From Thermoplasmata archaeon (GTDB lineage Archaea > Thermoplasmatota > Thermoplasmata > Lutacidiplasmatales > UBA184), in the NCBI GenBank assembly GCA_022750415.1, contig JAKIVT010000007.1, forward strand, positions 1 to 39,348: a stretch of 39,348 nt of DNA. Direction: 5' to 3'. Positions 24,719 through 32,873 of this stretch are shown in pieces. Numbering within the stretch: the stretch's first letter is position 1; every line of letters begins with the position of its first letter. The notes beneath the pieces were generated by a model. The model did not search any database. It was not told the origin of the DNA and saw nothing but the letters and a program-made list of their open reading frames with translations. The translations under genes and the position numbers were made by a program.

Positions 24719-26119
24719 GAAACCGGGAACGAGGAGAACGCGACGACCACCATGAACGAGCCCAGCGACCTGCACTCCCCGACCCCGGGGTCCGTACCGG
24801 TCGCCATTCTCCTTCCGACGCTCAACGAAGAGGAGGGGCTCGCCCGGACCCTCGACGACATTCCGGTCGACCACCTTCGGTCCGCCGGGTTCGACCCGAC
24901 GTTCGTGGTGGTCGACGGCCACTCCACCGACCGCACGCTCGAGGTCGCCCGCAAATACGGCGCGACGATCCTTGTTCAGACCTCGAAGGGCAAGGGCGGG
25001 GCGACGCGGGAGGGGCTCGCGTGGGCCCAGGCGCACGGGATGCGGTACGCCGTCCTCATCGACGCCGACTTCACCTATCCCGGAACCGGGATCGCCTCGC
25101 TGCTCTCGCTGCTCGAGGCCGGCTCGGACTTGGTCATCGGCGTCCGCCGCCCGGAGTTCAACCCGCTCGGGGTCGTCCGCGCCGCGATCCACCGACTCGG
25201 GGATGGCCTCCTCAACTACATCGCCGCTCAGCTGAGCCACTCCCCCATCCTCGACATCTGCAGCGGCCTCTGGGGAATCCGTACCTCGGTCGTGGAGGGG
25301 CTCGAGCTCGAGTCGACCGGATTCGAGATCGAGGCCGAGGTGTTCCTCAAGTCGTTCCGCTCCGGTCTCCGCGTCTCCCAGATCCCGATCTCCTACCGCA
25401 ACCGAGTCGGCGTGGCGAAGCTCCACGCGGTGCAGGACGGGGCCAAGATCCTTCTCGGCATCGTCCGCCACTCCGGTGCCGCCCAGATTCGCGCCGACCC
25501 GCTCCGGTCCCACCGGCAGGCCCCCCGCCAGCCGTTGCGGGACCTCCAGGCGATCTGCCTGGCCACCGACTCCCATGACCTCGTCATTTTCAGCCCTCTC
25601 GCGCGCGTCGCCGAGGCGAACGACCTCTCCCGGCGGCTCAGCGCGGGCAAGATCGGCGTCAAGATCACGATCATCCCGTACGACCCGCTGAAGCAGTCGG
25701 TGGTCGGCCCGCCGTCGCCGCTCCCCCTCGCCGCCGCCGTGTCAATCGACGGGCGTGTCCCCATCGTCGTGTCGCTGCCGGGCGAGTCGTCCGATTCGGA
25801 CCCGATGTCGGTCGCGGTCGTCGGTCTTCCCAACAGCCGGCGGCTGGTGTGCGTGCCGATCGGGGCCGACCAGTTCGGCGACGACCCATTCGCCCTCCCG
25901 GAGCACATGACCCGCTCGGGAGGCTACCAGCTCGAACCGGCCGCCCGCGCCCGGTTCCGCTCGCTTTCCATCCTGACCTCGTCGTTCAACGGCTCGGTCC
26001 AGCAGAAGGAGCTCGCCCTGCTCCGCGCGAACGCCGACTCGCTCCGGGTGTACCGCGAGACCGCGCGGGGCGAGACCTCCTCGAGCGTCGTCCCGACGGG
26101 CGTCGAATCCTCGGCGTAA
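24713..26119 (+). CDS. AglJ-like dolichyl-phosphate hexose synthase (GT2) with extra C-terminal domain, 468 aa
   Basis: Residues about 28-260 are a GT2 fold: 'VAILLPTLNEEEGLARTLDDIP', 'VVVDGHSTDRTLEVARKYGATILVQTSKGKGGATREGL', 'AVLIDADFTYPG' (DxD-type metal/nucleotide site), 'DICSGLWGIRTSVVEGL', 'GFEIEAEVFLKS' and 'KLHAVQDGAKILLGIVRHS'. This matches archaeal AglJ/DPM1-type enzymes that load a sugar from a nucleotide donor onto dolichol phosphate at the inner membrane face. Residues about 270-455 form a second alpha/beta-looking domain ('LVIFSPLARVAEANDLSRRLSAGKIGVKITIIPYDPL') that I do not recognise. No C-terminal membrane helices are visible. The start is either the TTG at 24713, inside the palindrome, or more conventionally the ATG at 24752. 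It leads the glycan-assembly run. Confidence 0.8.
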   Translation: MSETGNEENATTTMNEPSDLHSPTPGSVPVAILLPTLNEEEGLARTLDDIPVDHLRSAGFDPTFVVVDGHSTDRTLEVARKYGATILVQTSKGKGGATREGLAWAQAHGMRYAVLIDADFTYPGTGIASLLSLLEAGSDLVIGVRRPEFNPLGVVRAAIHRLGDGLLNYIAAQLSHSPILDICSGLWGIRTSVVEGLELESTGFEIEAEVFLKSFRSGLRVSQIPISYRNRVGVAKLHAVQDGAKILLGIVRHSGAAQIRADPLRSHRQAPRQPLRDLQAICLATDSHDLVIFSPLARVAEANDLSRRLSAGKIGVKITIIPYDPLKQSVVGPPSPLPLAAAVSIDGRVPIVVSLPGESSDSDPMSVAVVGLPNSRRLVCVPIGADQFGDDPFALPEHMTRSGGYQLEPAARARFRSLSILTSSFNGSVQQKELALLRANADSLRVYRETARGETSSSVVPTGVESSA

Positions 26120-26176
26120 GGTCCGCTCCCGTCGGTCCGATTCGCGACTCCGACCCTCGGTGGTCCGCCGCAACGG

Positions 26177-26183
26177 TTTTAGA
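26177..26183 (+). promoter_or_regulatory. TATA-like box (TTTTAGA) for the phosphohexomutase gene
   Basis: Centred 27 nt upstream of the ATG at 26207, again predicting a leaderless message and an independent promoter within the glycan run. Confidence 0.55.
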
Positions 26184-26206
26184 CGGGGGGGGCCCCGCCG
26201 ACGCCA

Positions 26207-27598
26207 ATGGCGGACGAACCAATCCCCCGACTGTTCGGGACGGACGGGATCCGCCGGGTCGTCAACGCCGAGTTCTCCCCGGTGTTCATCGCGGAGGTCG
26301 CCGCCGCAACCGCCGAATTCCTGCAGGGGGAAAGCCCGGTGCTCATCGCCCAGGACTACCGGACGACGAGCCCGGGAATCGCCCGAATCCTCGCGGGGGT
26401 CCTCGCCATGGACGGGATCGACGTCGTGGAACTCGGGGCCATGCCGACGCCGTGCTTGCAGTACAACGTCCGCGCCCTCCACGCCCGACTGGGATTGATG
26501 GTCACGGCCTCCCACAATCCGACCGATTTCAACGGGATCAAGTTCTCCGGCCCGGAAGGGATGGAGATCACGCCGGAAGAGGAGCACACCATCGAGCGGA
26601 ACGTCCACCGCCGCCAATTCGCGGTGCCGAAGTGGGACCGGGCCCTTCCCGTCCGCCGCGACACGGACGGGGTCGCTCGGTACCTCCGTTCGATCGTTGG
26701 CCTCGTGGACCGCCCACGCATCGCTGCGCGCAAGTTCCGCGTCGTCCTGGACTGCGGGAACGGGACCAGCGCAGCCACCAGCCCCGAACTCCTCCGTTCC
26801 CTGGGGTGCCGGTTGACCACCCTCAACGCGAGCCCCGACGGCCACTTCCCCGGTCACCCCTCCGAACCGACGGAGGCGAACCTCTCGGACCTCCGCCAGG
26901 CCGTGGTCGCGTTCGGCGCCGACTTCGGCGTCGCGCACGACGGGGACTCCGACCGGGTCGCGTTCGTGGACGAGACGGGCCGCTACATTCCCGGTGAGGA
27001 AGCGCTCGGGCTGTTCGCGCGTGAAATGCTCCGGCGCAACGGGGGCGGAACGATCGTCACGAGCGTCACCTCGACGCGGTGCGTCGAGGAGGTCGTCCGG
27101 CAGGGCGGCGGCAAGCTCGTCATCACCCGCTCCGGGTCCTTGCCGGTCGCGCGGGGCATTTCGGACGAGCAGGCCGTCTTCGGGGGAGAAGAGAACGGCG
27201 GGTTCTACTGGCCGAAACACCAGGTCGCCCGGGATGGACCGGCGAGCTCCGCGATGCTGCTCGACCTCCTCGCCGAAACCGGGCGATCGCTCGGCCAGCT
27301 GCTCGCCGACCTCCCGAAGTACCACGTGGTCAAACGGAACGTTCCCCTCCCCGGCGTCGCCAAGGCGCGGGTCATGGAGCGGGTCCAGAAAACTCTCGGA
27401 GGTGACGCGGACCACCTCGTCACGCTCGACGGGGTGAAGGCGTTCTACAAGGACGGTTGGATCCTCGTTCGACCGTCCGGCACCGAGCCGGTTTGCCGCG
27501 TCTACGCCGAGAGCCAGGACGGCGCGAAGGCGAAGGCGATGTGCGAGCGGGCCGTCGACCTCGTCGCGTCGCTCGTCCAGGAAGCGACCGCCGCGTAG
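26207..27598 (+). CDS. glmM: Phosphohexomutase, GlmM-like (phosphoglucosamine/phosphomannomutase), 463 aa
   Basis: All four alpha-D-phosphohexomutase signatures are present: 'FGTDGIR' near the N-terminus, the phosphoserine loop 'TASHNP' with Ser102, the Mg2+ loop 'DGDSDR', the sugar-specificity loop 'GGEENGG' and the phosphate-binding 'RPSGTEP' near the C-terminus. The length matches the family. It interconverts hexose 6- and 1-phosphates to provide sugar-1-phosphate for nucleotide-sugar synthesis in the cytoplasm. FGTDGIR favours a GlmM-type glucosamine enzyme, but archaeal members can be bifunctional with mannose or glucose phosphates, so the exact substrate is uncertain. The flippase gene starts 28 nt downstream, indicating cotranscription. 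Confidence 0.88.
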   Translation: MADEPIPRLFGTDGIRRVVNAEFSPVFIAEVAAATAEFLQGESPVLIAQDYRTTSPGIARILAGVLAMDGIDVVELGAMPTPCLQYNVRALHARLGLMVTASHNPTDFNGIKFSGPEGMEITPEEEHTIERNVHRRQFAVPKWDRALPVRRDTDGVARYLRSIVGLVDRPRIAARKFRVVLDCGNGTSAATSPELLRSLGCRLTTLNASPDGHFPGHPSEPTEANLSDLRQAVVAFGADFGVAHDGDSDRVAFVDETGRYIPGEEALGLFAREMLRRNGGGTIVTSVTSTRCVEEVVRQGGGKLVITRSGSLPVARGISDEQAVFGGEENGGFYWPKHQVARDGPASSAMLLDLLAETGRSLGQLLADLPKYHVVKRNVPLPGVAKARVMERVQKTLGGDADHLVTLDGVKAFYKDGWILVRPSGTEPVCRVYAESQDGAKAKAMCERAVDLVASLVQEATAA

Positions 27599-27626
27599 GC
27601 GGGCGCGGACCACCCGGAGAACAGCC

Positions 27627-29255
27627 ATGGAATTCGCCCCACCTCCCCCCCTGGGTCCAGCCCGGTCGGACGTCGCGAAGCGCGACGACGCCTACCACCA
27701 CTCGCTCCACATCGTCGGCAAGGGGACGGCCGTCATGGCCGCGAGCACCGTCCTCCTGCTGGTTTTCAGCTTCTTCGGGCGGGTCGGATTGGCCCGGGCC
27801 TTCGGCGTCGACGCGTGGGGGCAGTTCTCCATCGGCCTCGCGCTCACCGGCCTCCTCTCGCTGGTCGCCCTTCTCGGGCTGAATCAGGCGATTGCCCGCT
27901 CGATCTCGTACGAGCGGGACCCCGCCGAGCGCCGCGCTCTGATTCGCTGGGGGCTGCTGATCACCGGCATCGCCTCCATCGTGATCTCGACTCTGGTCTA
28001 CCTCGCCGCCCCCGACCTCGCCGCGCTCTTCCACAACTCGTCGCTGACGATCGTCTTCCAACTGTTCAGCATCACCATCGGATTCCAAATGATGGCCGCG
28101 ATGCTTGCGTCCATCTTCCAGGGATTCGAGGACAGCGCCCCGAACGCCTGGTTCAACGGGGTCGCGGCCCCCGCCTTGTTTGTCCTTTTCCTCGGCGCCG
28201 TGCTCCTCCTCCACCTCGGGTTCACGGCCGCCCTGCTCGGTTACACGGCGAGTCAGGCGGTGACCCTCGGTCTCCTGGTCGCCTACACGGTGCGGAAGCT
28301 CCCCAACCACCTCCCCCCGGTCGACCACGTCCCGTCTCGCCCCCGCTCCCAGCTTTGGACCCTCTCGGTCGCCCTCTGGGGGGTGGCCTCCCTTCAGTTC
28401 GTCACCGCGTACGTCGACACGCTCATCCTCGGCGTCTTCCGGGACACCGCCACGGTCGGGCTCTACTCGACCGCGATGATCCTCGGCCGCCTCTTGCTCG
28501 TCGGCAACGGCGCGCTGACGTACATCTACATGCCCACGGCGGCCCGGCTGACGGCCCAGAACGACCGCGAAACGATCCGGCGCACCTTCGTGACCTCGAC
28601 CCGCTGGACCCTCGCGATCACTGTGCCGATGTTCCTGCTCTTTGTCTGCCTCCCGTCCCAGTCGATCAACACCGTCTTCGGCCCGAAATTCCTCGGCGCG
28701 ACCGGCGCGCTCGAGATCCTCGTCCTCGGTTCGTTCTTCTCGGTCACCCTCGGACCCGTCAACGCGTGCATGGCCGGGATGGGGTACGCACGTCCGCTGC
28801 TCGTCACCACGGGGATCGCCGCCGCGTCGAACCTGATCCTCAGCTTCGGACTCATCCCCTTCTACGGGCTGATCGGGGCGGCCGTGGCCTGGACCGTCGC
28901 GCGGTGCCTCTACCCCGGCGTCGGGCTTCTGTACCTGTACCGGACCGACCGGATCACTCCGTACCGGCGCATCCTCGTCGTCCCGGTCCTCGTGACCCTC
29001 GCGGTCGGGCTTCCCCTGTTCCTCTTCGTCGGGACCCTGCCGGTCTCCAAGTTCGTGGTGTTCCCGCTGTACTTCGTCGGCGTCGGCCTGTTCCTCGCCG
29101 CGCTCGTCCTCACCCGGAGCCTCGACCCGGGCGACGCGGTCGCGGCCTCGGTCCTCGAGAAGCTGACCGGACGGCCGATGCCGGCGCTTCGCCGGCTCAT
29201 CCGCCGATACTCGCTGCGCCCAGCCGCTCCCCCGTTGCCGGAGACCTTCGCGTGA
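27627..29255 (+). CDS. Wzx/MATE-type polysaccharide flippase, 542 aa
   Basis: The protein is almost entirely hydrophobic, with about 12-14 membrane segments separated by short loops. The N-terminal stretch 'YHHSLHIVGKGTAVMAASTVLLLVFSFFGRVGLARAFGVDAWGQFSIGLAL' is typical of the MOP-superfamily polysaccharide exporters (polysaccharide_synt family), as are 'VDTLILGVFRDTATVGLYSTAMILGRLL' and 'FGLIPFYGLIGAAVAW'. It should move lipid-linked oligosaccharides from the cytoplasmic to the outer face. A weak GGAG lies 9 nt before the ATG. Its TGA overlaps the next gene's GTG as GTGA, so translation of flippase and GT4 is probably coupled. The C-terminal tail of about 40 residues is polar. Confidence 0.88.
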   Translation: MEFAPPPPLGPARSDVAKRDDAYHHSLHIVGKGTAVMAASTVLLLVFSFFGRVGLARAFGVDAWGQFSIGLALTGLLSLVALLGLNQAIARSISYERDPAERRALIRWGLLITGIASIVISTLVYLAAPDLAALFHNSSLTIVFQLFSITIGFQMMAAMLASIFQGFEDSAPNAWFNGVAAPALFVLFLGAVLLLHLGFTAALLGYTASQAVTLGLLVAYTVRKLPNHLPPVDHVPSRPRSQLWTLSVALWGVASLQFVTAYVDTLILGVFRDTATVGLYSTAMILGRLLLVGNGALTYIYMPTAARLTAQNDRETIRRTFVTSTRWTLAITVPMFLLFVCLPSQSINTVFGPKFLGATGALEILVLGSFFSVTLGPVNACMAGMGYARPLLVTTGIAAASNLILSFGLIPFYGLIGAAVAWTVARCLYPGVGLLYLYRTDRITPYRRILVVPVLVTLAVGLPLFLFVGTLPVSKFVVFPLYFVGVGLFLAALVLTRSLDPGDAVAASVLEKLTGRPMPALRRLIRRYSLRPAAPPLPETFA

Positions 29256-30415
29256 CGGCACGGACCGGACCGGTGACGGTGGTCGTCCCCCTTCCCCCGA
29301 CGTACCGGGGAGGGACGGAGGAGTACGCCTACCAGCTCGTGCGACGGTACGCCGAGCACCGCCCGGTCCTTGCGCTCGCGACGACCGCCCGCTACACCCC
29401 GGAGACCGGCTCGATCGATATCGGCAAGGCCCGGCTCGAACTCCTCGCGGCCCGGGAAACGATGGAGCGCCCGCTCCTCCTGGGACGCGCACCCCGGCGC
29501 CGTCTTCGGGACGCGGTGGGCGCCGCCTCCGTGGTCCAACTCCATATGCCGTTCCCGATGGTCGAGGGACCGGTCGTCAAATGGGCCCGTCGGGCCGGCG
29601 TCCCCACGGTCCTGACGTACCACATGGACGCCGACCTCGCCGGGGCGTCCAGCACGCCTGGCGCCGGGCTCGTGACCCCAGCCTACCGTCGGATCTCGGC
29701 GTTTCCCGCCCTGGCGGGGTGCGATATCGTGGTCTCGAACAGCCGCGGATATGCGGAGGCGTCGCCCGTACTTTCTCGCTACCTTCCGAAGGTGCGGGTC
29801 ATCCCCAAGGGAGCGGACCTCGACCGCCTCGGCGTCGGCCGAACGAACTCCCGCTCCCGCCCACCTTCGGTCCCTTCGGATGTCCAGGGTCCGACCGTGG
29901 CGTTCGTCGGTCGATTGGTCCCGTACAAGGGCATCTCCGTCCTCCTCGAGGCGACGGAACGTTTGCTTCGCGAGGGAGAGAAGCTCACGGTGATGATCGC
30001 GGGCCGGGGCCCGCTTCTGGAAGAATTGAAGAACGACGTCGGGCGGCGGAAGCTCGAGACAGCGGTCCGCTTCCTCGGGTTCGTCCCCGATGAGCAGATC
30101 GGTGACCTGTACCGGTTTGCCGACGTGGTCTGTTGTCCGTCGATCGGGACCTTGGAGTCGTCGGCCACGACCCTCGAGGAGGCGGCCATGTGCGGGACCC
30201 CCGTGGTGGGCTCCGACTTGCCGGGCGCCTCCGAGTCCATCCCCCACGACGGTACGCGGGGCTTGTTGGTGCCCGCGAACGACGCGGGAGCCTTGGGCCA
30301 CGCGCTCCGGAGGCTCCTCGGTCAGGAACGACCGAGCGGGTCGCCCCCGGTTCGGACCTGGGACGACGTAGCGCGAGACTACGAGCGTCTCTTCGACGAG
30401 CTCGGCGGGCGCTGA
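29252..30415 (+). CDS. GT4 family glycosyltransferase, 387 aa
   Basis: The GT-B fold is shown by 'VVVPLPPTYRGGTEEYAYQLVRRY' at the N-terminus, 'TVAFVGRLVPYKGISVLLEA' at the start of the donor domain, 'IAGRGPLLEELKN' and the E-x7-E motif in 'ESSATTLEEAAMCGTPVVGSDLPGASE'. It is a retaining, nucleotide-sugar-dependent transferase acting at the cytoplasmic membrane face, probably extending the lipid-linked glycan. The ORF-track line beginning at 27815 is a frame extension over the flippase; the GTG at 29252, which overlaps the flippase stop by four bases, is the natural start (VTARTGPVTVVVPLPP). The gene ends 35 nt before a convergent surface-protein gene. Confidence 0.87.
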   Translation: MTARTGPVTVVVPLPPTYRGGTEEYAYQLVRRYAEHRPVLALATTARYTPETGSIDIGKARLELLAARETMERPLLLGRAPRRRLRDAVGAASVVQLHMPFPMVEGPVVKWARRAGVPTVLTYHMDADLAGASSTPGAGLVTPAYRRISAFPALAGCDIVVSNSRGYAEASPVLSRYLPKVRVIPKGADLDRLGVGRTNSRSRPPSVPSDVQGPTVAFVGRLVPYKGISVLLEATERLLREGEKLTVMIAGRGPLLEELKNDVGRRKLETAVRFLGFVPDEQIGDLYRFADVVCCPSIGTLESSATTLEEAAMCGTPVVGSDLPGASESIPHDGTRGLLVPANDAGALGHALRRLLGQERPSGSPPVRTWDDVARDYERLFDELGGR

Positions 30416-30417
30416 TC

Positions 30418-30432
30418 CGACCCGCTGGGTCG
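30418..30432. terminator. Short hairpin between convergent genes
   Basis: CGACCC-GCT-GGGTCG, a 6-bp stem and 3-nt loop, directly follows the GT4 stop codon and precedes the stop of the opposing gene. There is no T-tract, so the role is uncertain. Confidence 0.3.
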
Positions 30433-30449
30433 TCGTTCCCGGGGGGAGT

Positions 30450-32099
30450 CTACGACTCGACCGTGGCGGCTGGCGGACGTCTCCGGCGCCACCACGCGAT
30501 AGCGAATACCAGGGCGATTGCAACGCCGAGACCGGCGAGGAGGTAGCCGTCCTCCGTCGCAAGCCCGGACCCGAGAACGCCATGGTTCGAGGAGGTTCCG
30601 CCGGTCGAGGAGGGGGTGACGGTGACGGTCACGTGGGCGCCCGAGGATTCTCCTTGAGCGTCGGTGACGGTCACCTCGATGTGGAACGCGCCGACTTGTT
30701 CGGGAACGCACGCCAACGCGGAGACATTCTGACTCGCGCAAGGGGGTGGAAGTCCCGAGTAGGAGAACTCCAGCGGGCCACCTCCTGCCCCCGAAACTTC
30801 GGTGGTGATCTCGAACGAGTTTCCGACCCGAACGGAGTCGGGGGTGGCGGTGAACGAGACAATCACCGGCGGGGGTGGTGGGAAAGGAACTGCGGAAAAC
30901 GCAATCCAAACCGTGGTCGGAGCGCCGGGCGTCGGCATGGCAAAGGAGCCCGACGTTCGGTCGGCGCGGTACCCCGACGGGACTTGCAGAGTGTAGTTTC
31001 CTCGAACCCCGGCGACGACGTCGTACTCCACCGACGTGTTCGCGACGTGGCTCGGTGTCAGGTTTTGGCCGTCGGATCCGTTCACGGCCGTGACGCCCCA
31101 GGGGACCGACCCCGGCAAGCCGGTTTCATTGAACCAAAGGGGAAAGACTGGAGGAGGCAAGTCGGATCGGAAGGAGACCGGTTGCGTGATCCCGGCACCG
31201 GAGATGCCCAGTTGGCCGCTCGACGGGCTCGCGACATACCCGATCGGCGAGGTCACTTCGAACGGGTACCCGGAGCCGTTGGGCAACGAGAAGCCGATCG
31301 AACGATTCTCGGACACATTCGTCCACGTCTCGATGGAGACGGACCACGACGTGTTGGGAGGAAGTCCGCTCTCGTTGAAATCGAGCAGGTAGCGCGGGTC
31401 CGTGGTATCGACCGAGAACTGGAGGTTGGAGGTGGAGCCCTTACCGGCGACCGAGACGTTGCCGCTCGGCGGACTCGAAACGTAGCCGGGGGGCGGCATG
31501 ACAACGTACGAGTAGGCGGTCCCGTTCGGCCGGAGGAACGACACGGTGGTGTTCTGGGACGAGTGCGTGAACCCATCGAGCGTCACCGACCACGCCCCAC
31601 CGGGTGGTCCCCCGGTCTCATTGAACACGAGGGGGAATGTCGGAACGAAGGACATCGGCACCGAGAAGTTCGCGCCTTGGATGGTTAGGGTTCCCTCGTT
31701 GTTGGTGCCCTGATACGTCTGGTTTCCGAACGTGAATCCGGAATAGTAGTCCGTCCCATTCGGTAGGCAGATCGTTCCATTGTCCGAGTACACATCGATT
31801 TGGAAATTCCAGCTACTGTTCAGAATCTGGAGCCCCCAAATCGTCCCGGTCGGCAGTCCGGTCTCGGTGAAATTGATCGCGTAGTAGACGCTCGTGTACG
31901 GCACCGGGTAGGGCGGTGGGCACCAATCCGTGGTGAGGGCCGGAGCGGTCGAGTCGATCCCGAGAGCGGGCTGGGCGGAATTCGCCGGGGCTCCGACCAC
32001 AACCCCGGACGCGACGAGCGTCAAAACGACGACCGCACACGCGACTCGGAGGGCGCCTCGTGGGACGTGCGAGGCGGGGTGGCCCGTGTGAAGGCTCAC
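30450..32099 (-). CDS. GLP-repeat surface protein with Ig-like domain and C-terminal anchor, 549 aa
   Basis: The export helix lies at about residues 16-36. Four repeats of about 82 residues follow, each opened by a variant of F-N-E-T-G-L-P-x-G-T-x-W-x-V ('FTETGLPTGTIWGL', 'FNETGGPPGGAWSV', 'FNESGLPPNTSWSV', 'FNETGLPGSVPWGV'). I associate this repeat with thermopsins and surface proteins of Thermoplasmata. One Ig-like unit then carries the two-Cys turn 'LPPPCASQNVSALACVP', like those in the 1400-aa protein. A membrane span (about 518-537) and the tail WWRRRRPP close the protein, giving an outside-facing anchored topology. No protease motif was seen, so it is probably a structural or binding protein. 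The GTG start at 32099 is placed by a TATA box 28 nt upstream. Confidence 0.8.
   Translation of the reverse strand: MSLHTGHPASHVPRGALRVACAVVVLTLVASGVVVGAPANSAQPALGIDSTAPALTTDWCPPPYPVPYTSVYYAINFTETGLPTGTIWGLQILNSSWNFQIDVYSDNGTICLPNGTDYYSGFTFGNQTYQGTNNEGTLTIQGANFSVPMSFVPTFPLVFNETGGPPGGAWSVTLDGFTHSSQNTTVSFLRPNGTAYSYVVMPPPGYVSSPPSGNVSVAGKGSTSNLQFSVDTTDPRYLLDFNESGLPPNTSWSVSIETWTNVSENRSIGFSLPNGSGYPFEVTSPIGYVASPSSGQLGISGAGITQPVSFRSDLPPPVFPLWFNETGLPGSVPWGVTAVNGSDGQNLTPSHVANTSVEYDVVAGVRGNYTLQVPSGYRADRTSGSFAMPTPGAPTTVWIAFSAVPFPPPPPVIVSFTATPDSVRVGNSFEITTEVSGAGGGPLEFSYSGLPPPCASQNVSALACVPEQVGAFHIEVTVTDAQGESSGAHVTVTVTPSSTGGTSSNHGVLGSGLATEDGYLLAGLGVAIALVFAIAWWRRRRPPAATVES
31110..31885 (-). repeat. Four 'FNETGLP' coding repeats, about 82 codons each
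   Basis: Minus-strand units open near 31865, 31620, 31373 and 31127, a spacing of about 246 nt. Outside the opening motif and a 'P.GY..SP.SG...V.G.G' segment the units are well diverged, so this is an old domain repeat rather than recent DNA duplication. Confidence 0.7.
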
Positions 32100-32122
32100 G
32101 GCGGGGTGAGGACGCGAATGGG

Positions 32123-32131
32123 GGTAAAACG
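32123..32131 (-). promoter_or_regulatory. TATA-like box (CGTTTTACC) for the GLP-repeat protein gene
   Basis: Centred 28 nt upstream of the minus-strand GTG at 32099, consistent with a leaderless GTG start. Confidence 0.55.
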
Positions 32132-32252
32132 GCTCCGGAAGCTACCCGGGCCCCTCACGCAAGCCGACCACCAATCGGTCCCGATTTCGGACCGACGTGC
32201 GCGGCCCCGACGTTCGTCTCACTCCTCGACGGGCGCCTCCGGGCGCGCAACG

Positions 32253-32260
32253 TTCTTAAG
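32253..32260 (+). promoter_or_regulatory. TATA-like box (TTCTTAAG) for the APS kinase gene
   Basis: It predicts transcription near 32282, leaving a leader of about 20 nt that includes GGTGG (32290-32294), a candidate ribosome-binding site 7 nt before the ATG. Unlike most genes here, this message appears to be leadered. Confidence 0.5.
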
Positions 32261-32264
32261 CCGA

Positions 32265-32280
32265 GGCGGGTCCGCCCGCC
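32265..32280. promoter_or_regulatory. Inverted repeat GGCGGG-TCCG-CCCGCC between TATA and RBS of APS kinase
   Basis: A perfect 6-bp inverted repeat with a 4-nt spacer ends just before the predicted transcription start. It could be an operator for sulfur-responsive control. GC-rich inverted repeats arise easily here, so support is positional only. Confidence 0.3.
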
Positions 32281-32301
32281 GTCGAACACGGTGGACCAAC
32301 G

Positions 32302-32838
32302 ATGAAAGAACGGGGATTCTGCATCTGGCTGACGGGACTGCCGAGCGCCGGAAAGACGACGATCGCAAAGGAGCTCACGCCGCGGCTCCAGGCGATGGGT
32401 CGGTACACCGAACTGCTGGACGGGGACGAGGTCCGCAAGGGGATCAGTTCCGACCTCGGATTCGACCGGAAGGCGCGCGAGATGCACGCCGGCCGGGTCA
32501 CGTACGTGGCCAAGGTCCTCGCCCGCAACGGGGTCATCCCCGTCGTCGCCCTGATCAGCCCCTACCGTTCCTCCCGCGCCAAGGCCCGCAGCGAGATCGG
32601 CAGCTTCGTCGAGGTGTACGTCGACACCCCGCTCGACCTCTGCGAACAGCGGGACGTCAAGGGACTCTACAAGAAGGCCCGTGCCGGCGAGATCAAGGAG
32701 ATGACCGGCGTGGACGACCCGTACGAACCGCCCGAGCACCCGGAGATCCTGGTGGACACCCGCTCTTCGACGCCGGCCCAATCGGCGGAGCGGATCATCG
32801 GGGAGCTCCGGCGGCTCGGTTGGCTCCCCGCCGCGTAG
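32302..32838 (+). CDS. cysC: Adenylylsulfate (APS) kinase, 178 aa
   Basis: Single-domain APS kinase of normal length. The Walker A P-loop 'GLPSAGKTT' spans residues 12-20, followed by 'LLDGDEVRKGISSDLGF', 'VVALISPYRSSR' and the family signature 'CEQRDVKGLYKKARAGEIKEMTGVDDPYEPPEHPEI'. It phosphorylates APS at the 3' position to give PAPS in the cytoplasm. It is convergent with the ATP sulfurylase gene 35 nt away. The two enzymes make PAPS in sequence, and with no APS or PAPS reductase in the window, supply of a sulfate donor for sulfated glycans or lipids is a reasonable reading. Confidence 0.93.
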   Translation: MKERGFCIWLTGLPSAGKTTIAKELTPRLQAMGRYTELLDGDEVRKGISSDLGFDRKAREMHAGRVTYVAKVLARNGVIPVVALISPYRSSRAKARSEIGSFVEVYVDTPLDLCEQRDVKGLYKKARAGEIKEMTGVDDPYEPPEHPEILVDTRSSTPAQSAERIIGELRRLGWLPAA

Positions 32839-32846
32839 CGGCCCAG

Positions 32847-32871
32847 GGGGCGGGCGGTGCCCGCTCGCCCC
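32847..32871. terminator. Hairpin between convergent cysC and sat
   Basis: GGGGCG ... CGCCCC encloses an inner GGGC-GGT-GCCC. It fills nearly all of the 35 nt between the stop codons at 32838 (+) and 32874 (-), so it probably lies at the 3' ends of both messages. Confidence 0.4.
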
Positions 32872-32873
32872 TC

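Noticed and set aside
27815-29251. N-terminal extension of the GT4 ORF (866 aa in the track)
   Set aside because: Residues before 29252 are an out-of-frame reading of the flippase; the GT4 fold begins right after the GTG that overlaps the flippase stop.
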